A stretch of DNA of 9,624 nucleotides, taken from NCBI GenBank assembly GCA_003567575.1, contig PWZG01000527.1:1-9624 (forward strand), read 5' to 3'. Source of the stretch: PVC group bacterium (GTDB lineage Bacteria; Verrucomicrobiota; Kiritimatiellia; CAIKKV01; PXCX01). The translations under genes and the position numbers were made by a program. Under the pieces are notes generated by a model. It was not told the origin of the DNA, did no database searches, and saw nothing but the letters and a program-made list of their open reading frames with translations. Every line of letters begins with the position of its first letter. Position 1 is the stretch's first letter. Positions 5,247 to 9,624 of the stretch are shown piece after piece.

Positions 5247-8200
5247 ATGCACCGGAAATATTGCGAATTACGACGGCGCATCATTAACCTGGTGGCCGCG
5301 GGACTGCTGATTCGGATTCTGGCCATTCCCGTTGCGGGCGCCGGATCCGATTGGCCGATGTGGCGCGCCAACGCCGCCCGCAGCGGAGCCACGCCGCGGG
5401 CGCTGCCGGATAACCTGTACCTGCAGTGGTCGCGGCAGTTGCCGCCGCTGGAGCAGCCTTGGCCCCATCTCGGCGGACTGGATTTCGGTCAGGCCTACCA
5501 ACCGGTGATCGAGTCCGGCCGGGTATTTATCGCTTCGTCGCATGATAATTCGGTTCGCGCCCTGGATCTGGCAAGCGGCGCCGAAACGTGGCGATTTTAC
5601 GCCGATGCTCCCATATATTTTGCGCCGGTTATCGATTCGGACCGTCTTTATTTCGGTGCCGACGACGGTTATATTTACGCGCTCGACACGCACAACGGCT
5701 CGTTGGTTTGGAAACACCGGCTCGGTCCGCCCCGGTATGTCCTGCTTGGTAACGGCCGGCCGGCGGACATGTGGCCTGTGCGCGGCGCGCCGGTGGTCGC
5801 CGACGGCATCGTGTACGCGGCGGCGGGAATCTGGCCGTTCATGGGTGTCGTTGTTGCAGCGCTGGACGCAGAAACCGGCGCTGTGATTTGGCAAAACGAC
5901 GACGATCAGTCACAGCCGGTTCTTGCCGGCGACCGTATCGAAGGCGGGCTTTCGCCGCAAGGATATCTGGCTATCATGGGCGATATCCTGCTCATACCCA
6001 ATGGGCGTGCGGTGCCCGCGGCCCTGGACCGGGTTACCGGACGGCAAGCCTATTTCCGGACCGCCCGCTCCTGGAAACAACACGAGGGCGGTTTCATGAT
6101 TTCCGCTGATCCGGATGGACGACACTGGTTTAACAGCGGAATCATGTATGAACGCGACACAGGCAACCGGATTTCCCTGATTGGGCACCGCTTTGAATCC
6201 GGTTCTGATCAAATCCCGGAAGGCAACAAGATTTATGTCCGGGTCGACAAGCGGCTGCGGGCATTCAATCTCGATGAGGGTTGGAAAGATATTCATGACC
6301 GGCTGGGACGCCAGATCCGGGTACGCCGGAAGCCTACCGAAACCTGGGCCATTGAACTGGATACGGAAATGAAACTGCATCTCAAAGCCGGTCCCCGTCT
6401 TTATCTGAGCCGTCAGGGAAAGGTTGCCGCGCTGACGGTGCCGCCAACGGCCGAAGCCGCCGCGGATTTCGCCTGGCAGGCAAAGGTATCCGGTACGCCG
6501 GCTGAACTCATCGCGGCGGACAACCGGCTGCTGGTGACAACCCAGGAGGGAATGCTGTATTGTTTTGGGTCGCAAGAAGTCGAACCCCGCCATATTCCCG
6601 AACCGCCACCGTCCAATCTCGCGGATAACGAAACATGGCGAACCGCAGCGGCGGAAATTTTGAGGGAAACCGGGATCAACCAAGGCTGGACCTTGGCGCT
6701 GGGCGTCGGCAGCGGCGAATTGATCATGCAGTTGTTGTCACAATCCGATTTGCAGTTCATCGTTATGGAGTCGGATACAGACAAGGCAAACCAATTCCGT
6801 GATCGGACACTTGCCGCCGGATTTTCCGCGGCCCGCATAACCACCATTACCGGTCAACCAGGCGAAATCAGGGTGGCGCCGTATCTGGCGTCGCTGGTGG
6901 TTTCGGAAACGCCGGTGGCGGCCGCCGGAAACTTTCCCTGGAGCATGATTTTTCAATCGTTGCGTCCGTTTGGGGGCATCGCTTTGTTGCCGCTGGCCGG
7001 GGAGACGGATACCGATGCCATGATCCGGCAGATATCCAGCCTGACCAGCCCGCAGGGAAAGGTTTCCATCGCCGGCAACCATCTGAAACTGGCACGACCC
7101 GGTCCACTGCCCGGGACCGCGGACTGGAACAACCACGCCAATTCTTTCGCCGGAGGGGATACACTGGTGGCCGCGCCGCTGGGAATACTCTGGTTCGGCG
7201 ACCACTATGGACCCAATTACCGCAAAAGCCCGATACCGCCACTGGTAGCCGGCGGACGTCTGCTGCTGGTTGCCGATATTTCCGGACGGGATCTGCGCGA
7301 AGCAGCGGATCCGGAGATTCATCCGCGTGCCTTGCGGGCGCAGGATGTCTATAGCGGCCGTCCGCTGTGGCAGATTCCTTTCAGACAATTACCGGACGGA
7401 GAAGGAATCATCGACCGGGTACATTTGCTGGCGGCCGGCGACGATGTGTATCTTGTTCATAAACAAGACGTTTTCCATATCGATGCCCAACGCGGTAAAC
7501 TGGCATCGATAATGCGTGTGCCGGCGGCTGAAGGACAACCGGCGCCCGAATGGACGCAGCCATTGCTTTGGGAAAACCTGCTGGTAGGGATAACCGACTT
7601 CAGCGCCCCGGGAGGCGGCCGTTTGGTAGCCATCGACCGCCATTCCGGACATCTGCAATGGAAGACCGATCTGCCATCAAGCGAACGCTTGGTGGCCGGC
7701 AACGGCGTGGCTTACATTCTGGACCGGACTCTTACCACACGTGCCTTCGATCTCCGCGACGGCAGCCTGCTATGGGAAAGATCTCTGACGGATGAGGAAA
7801 TGCCGCTGCAGTCCGGACGCGGCACGCATCTGGCCTATTCGGAGGAAACCGATATCCTGGTGCAAAGCGACCGGCGCGTGAACCTTTACGGCAGACGCGG
7901 CAGGGACGGCAAATTGTTGTGGCATCACGAGGCCTGGCATACGCTGCCGCTGTTGCTGGTCGACGACAAGGTTATCTGGACCGTTTTCAATTCCGGTACG
8001 GCGCTGCCGGCGCTGAACCAGTTTACCGGCGAAGTCGCCATGCGTCGCCATCCGCTGACGGACAGGGAAATTCCCTGGAGTTTCACCCGTAACTATGGTT
8101 GCAACCGGACATTGTACGCGTCCAAACATCTGTTCACATTCCGTTCCGGCACGGCCGGTTTTTTCGATTTGAAACGCGACGGCGGCACCGGCAACCTGAC

Positions 8201-8960
8201 CGGCTTCCGATCCGGCTGCCGAAACAACCTGCTGCCAGCCAACGGCGTACTAAGCGCCGTGGAAATGAGCGGTGGCTGCTATTGCAGTTATCCCATGCAA
8301 ACATCGGTGGCCTTTATCCATATGCCGGATGTGGATTTCTGGACCATGACCCCCTACCGACAGGAAATACCTGATATGGCCGAACGGAACGAACGAATGG
8401 GCGATCAAACCGTTACGGGAATTATCCGGACCCTGGGCTTGAATCTCGGTGCGCCGGGAAACCGGCGTGACGATAATGGCGTACTCTGGCTCAACGTTGC
8501 GCAAACACCGCTGACGTCATCACCGGGGATTTCCCTGGAAGTCGAAACCGGTGAGGCCGGCGACTGGTGGCGAAAACATTCATTCCGCATGTCAGGCGAC
8601 GGATGGCCCTGGGTAATCAGTTCCGGTATCGAAGCGCTCAATTTGATTTCAGTCGACTTGGCCCCGGAAGTGGTCGACCCTGAAAACCGTAATTATACGG
8701 TCCGGCTATACTTCGCCGAACCGGCGGCGGAACCCGGCCAAAGAATTTTCGATGTTCGCGTCCAGGACCGGACCGTCCTTGCCGGACTGGATATCGCCGC
8801 TGAAACCGGCGGCATCGACCGTGGATTGACACGCGTCTTGAACGGGATAAGCGTACGGGATAAACTAAAAATCGAACTGATCCCGGCCGGCGGCCAAGAC
8901 AGTCTGCCGCCGGTTCTCAGCGGACTCGATATAACCCTGGAAGATGAAGACCATCGATGA
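5247..8960 (+). CDS. Exported PQQ-type beta-propeller with methyltransferase-fold insert and malectin-like C-terminus
   Basis: This 1237-residue protein starts with a signal peptide (basic RRRIINLVAAGLLIRILAIP, cleavage likely after A32), followed by the WPMWRANAARSG opening common in PQQ-like propellers. Propeller blades are marked by repeated A-[LIF]-D-x(2,3)-G-x(2,3)-W motifs (ALDLASGAETW, ALDTHNGSLVW, ALDAETGAVIW) over roughly residues 35-450. Residues ~459-590 form a class I methyltransferase-like Rossmann insert with G486-V-G-S-G490 and the acidic E508 at the end of strand 2. A second propeller run (YSGRPLW, HSGHLQW, DGSLLW, DGKLLW) covers ~610-1040 and includes four conserved-looking cysteines (C952, C991, C1011, C1013). 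Residues ~1094-1235 resemble a malectin-like sugar-binding domain (YTVRLYFAEP...GQRIFDV). There is no CxxCH haem motif. I recall this architecture from planctomycete and verrucomicrobial genomes, where its function is unknown; quinone-dependent oxidation, glycan binding or scaffolding are all open. The start is secure, with AAGGAG at 5237-5242 four bases upstream. It probably forms an operon with the lipoprotein gene that follows. Confidence 0.9.
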   Translation: MHRKYCELRRRIINLVAAGLLIRILAIPVAGAGSDWPMWRANAARSGATPRALPDNLYLQWSRQLPPLEQPWPHLGGLDFGQAYQPVIESGRVFIASSHDNSVRALDLASGAETWRFYADAPIYFAPVIDSDRLYFGADDGYIYALDTHNGSLVWKHRLGPPRYVLLGNGRPADMWPVRGAPVVADGIVYAAAGIWPFMGVVVAALDAETGAVIWQNDDDQSQPVLAGDRIEGGLSPQGYLAIMGDILLIPNGRAVPAALDRVTGRQAYFRTARSWKQHEGGFMISADPDGRHWFNSGIMYERDTGNRISLIGHRFESGSDQIPEGNKIYVRVDKRLRAFNLDEGWKDIHDRLGRQIRVRRKPTETWAIELDTEMKLHLKAGPRLYLSRQGKVAALTVPPTAEAAADFAWQAKVSGTPAELIAADNRLLVTTQEGMLYCFGSQEVEPRHIPEPPPSNLADNETWRTAAAEILRETGINQGWTLALGVGSGELIMQLLSQSDLQFIVMESDTDKANQFRDRTLAAGFSAARITTITGQPGEIRVAPYLASLVVSETPVAAAGNFPWSMIFQSLRPFGGIALLPLAGETDTDAMIRQISSLTSPQGKVSIAGNHLKLARPGPLPGTADWNNHANSFAGGDTLVAAPLGILWFGDHYGPNYRKSPIPPLVAGGRLLLVADISGRDLREAADPEIHPRALRAQDVYSGRPLWQIPFRQLPDGEGIIDRVHLLAAGDDVYLVHKQDVFHIDAQRGKLASIMRVPAAEGQPAPEWTQPLLWENLLVGITDFSAPGGGRLVAIDRHSGHLQWKTDLPSSERLVAGNGVAYILDRTLTTRAFDLRDGSLLWERSLTDEEMPLQSGRGTHLAYSEETDILVQSDRRVNLYGRRGRDGKLLWHHEAWHTLPLLLVDDKVIWTVFNSGTALPALNQFTGEVAMRRHPLTDREIPWSFTRNYGCNRTLYASKHLFTFRSGTAGFFDLKRDGGTGNLTGFRSGCRNNLLPANGVLSAVEMSGGCYCSYPMQTSVAFIHMPDVDFWTMTPYRQEIPDMAERNERMGDQTVTGIIRTLGLNLGAPGNRRDDNGVLWLNVAQTPLTSSPGISLEVETGEAGDWWRKHSFRMSGDGWPWVISSGIEALNLISVDLAPEVVDPENRNYTVRLYFAEPAAEPGQRIFDVRVQDRTVLAGLDIAAETGGIDRGLTRVLNGISVRDKLKIELIPAGGQDSLPPVLSGLDITLEDEDHR

Positions 8961-8966
8961 AAGGAG
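8961..8966 (+). promoter_or_regulatory. Shine-Dalgarno sequence fixing the start of the small lipoprotein
   Basis: AAGGAG begins one base after the propeller stop codon and lies seven bases before the ATG at 8974. It decides in favour of that start over the in-frame ATG at 8944, which would overlap the propeller gene by 17 bases and put ten extra polar residues ahead of the signal peptide. Confidence 0.8.
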
Positions 8967-8973
8967 ATCGAAG

Positions 8974-9465
8974 ATGAATAAAGGAATGCTTTTTATTCTG
9001 TGTTTGATGCTGGCGGGCTGCGATTATAATGTCCCGCTGGTAAAGACCCCTGAGATCGAGATCGATGAATCGGTGCTGGGGTTGTGGGAGCGATCAAAGG
9101 ACGACGGACAAACTGAGAGATTGCTGATTCTGCCGCTCAACCAGCACGAATACATGGTGTCTTATCCTGCCGGTTCAAAGGAGGCCATGTTCGCCAGGGG
9201 ATGCCTCTGGCATGACGCCGACATGACGCTGGTTCAGTTGGATTGGTTTGGAACCGCCCAGGCCAAGCTCCCGGACGACAACAGAACCTTTCAGTTCGTC
9301 ATGTATACGCTTGAGGAGGATCGACTCAGCGTTCGTTTGCTTAACGCCGATATTGCGAAGAAGGATATCGCGTCCTCGCAGGATCTGGCCAAGGCCATCA
9401 CCATGAACAGGGCGAACCCAAAGCTGTTCAGAGAAGCTATGCGGTTTACCAGGTTCAAGAACTGA
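8974..9465 (+). CDS. Small predicted lipoprotein of unknown function
   Basis: This 163-residue protein has a textbook lipoprotein signal (MNKGMLFILCLMLAGC, lipidation at C16), so it should be membrane-anchored outside the cytoplasm. The mature part begins DYNVPLVKTPEIEIDESVLGLWER. It looks like a compact single domain of beta strands (RLLILPL, EYMVSYPAG, LVQLDWFG, FQFVMYTLEEDRLSVRLL) ending in a helical tail. I cannot assign a family. A start 30 bases upstream (8944) is in frame, but the Shine-Dalgarno sequence and the signal peptide support 8974. It begins 13 bases after the propeller stop and is probably co-transcribed, which suggests a partner role at the envelope but does not prove it. 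Six of its ten arginines use AGA or AGG, codons that are rare in the neighbouring genes, so it may have been acquired separately. I see no convincing terminator in the 159 bases after it. Confidence 0.88.
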   Translation: MNKGMLFILCLMLAGCDYNVPLVKTPEIEIDESVLGLWERSKDDGQTERLLILPLNQHEYMVSYPAGSKEAMFARGCLWHDADMTLVQLDWFGTAQAKLPDDNRTFQFVMYTLEEDRLSVRLLNADIAKKDIASSQDLAKAITMNRANPKLFREAMRFTRFKN

Positions 9466-9624
9466 CACCGCAAACAGGGCGGGACCGGACCGGCAGCGCT
9501 GGCCAAGACATTGAATGTCATTTGATCGATCTTTTGACAACCATGGCTTACCGGTCCGACATCAAGCGCTACCCGGAGTCCCGACCCCATTCGATGGGTG
9601 AGTATACGGCAGGTCCGCCAGTTG

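Noticed and set aside
5910..6683. 257-codon minus-strand ORF inside the propeller gene.
   Set aside because: It is antisense to a protein with clear domains, has no recognisable motifs, and is explained by codon bias of the sense gene. The same holds for the 216-codon one at 6738-7388.
9466..9542. Small dyads after the lipoprotein gene (GACAT-TGA-ATGTC, GATCGATC) as a terminator.
   Set aside because: The stem is only 5 bp and is not followed by a T-tract.
9543..9624. Open frame starting ATG GCT TAC and running off the right edge (27 codons).
   Set aside because: There is no ribosome-binding site or recognisable sequence. It is too short to judge and could be chance.

Overview
The window most resembles a chromosomal segment of a PVC-superphylum bacterium (Planctomycetes, Verrucomicrobia, Lentisphaerae or Kiritimatiellota type), moderately GC-rich by eye. 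This placement is inferred from two protein types that I associate with those phyla. One is a very large exported PQQ-type beta-propeller with a methyltransferase-like insert and a C-terminal malectin-like domain. The other is a small protein with an N-terminal EGCEISEIQRR...TYMDVRFLLLDL block. No rRNA, tRNA, CRISPR array, insertion sequence or phage gene is visible.

Left part (1-3571): three radical SAM enzymes lie together. A COG1313-type (PflA-like) protein reads right and may begin before the window. It converges, with 24 bases between the stop codons, on a left-reading AmrS-type radical SAM protein that carries a clear twin-arginine export signal. Upstream of amrS, and also left-reading, is mtaB, a tRNA methylthiotransferase. 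Between mtaB and amrS there is a good promoter-like sequence, followed by a terminator-like hairpin lying ahead of the amrS start codon.

Middle (3657-5246): two further left-reading genes, a LysM/coiled-coil lipoprotein and the small PVC-type protein, are separated by 56 bases that hold a perfect hairpin. To their right is a divergent intergenic region of about 430 bases. It contains two promoter-like sequences facing apart. Both have a TTGAAT -35 and a TGA-extended -10, and both -35s sit at the end of the same 15-base sequence, which appears as a perfect inverted repeat. The lipoprotein gene and the propeller gene are therefore candidates for shared control.

Right part (5247-9465): the 1237-residue propeller/methyltransferase-fold/malectin protein is followed, 13 bases after its stop codon, by a small lipoprotein gene with a strong Shine-Dalgarno sequence and noticeably different arginine codon use. 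The two appear to form an envelope-directed operon. The last 159 bases hold no gene I can support.
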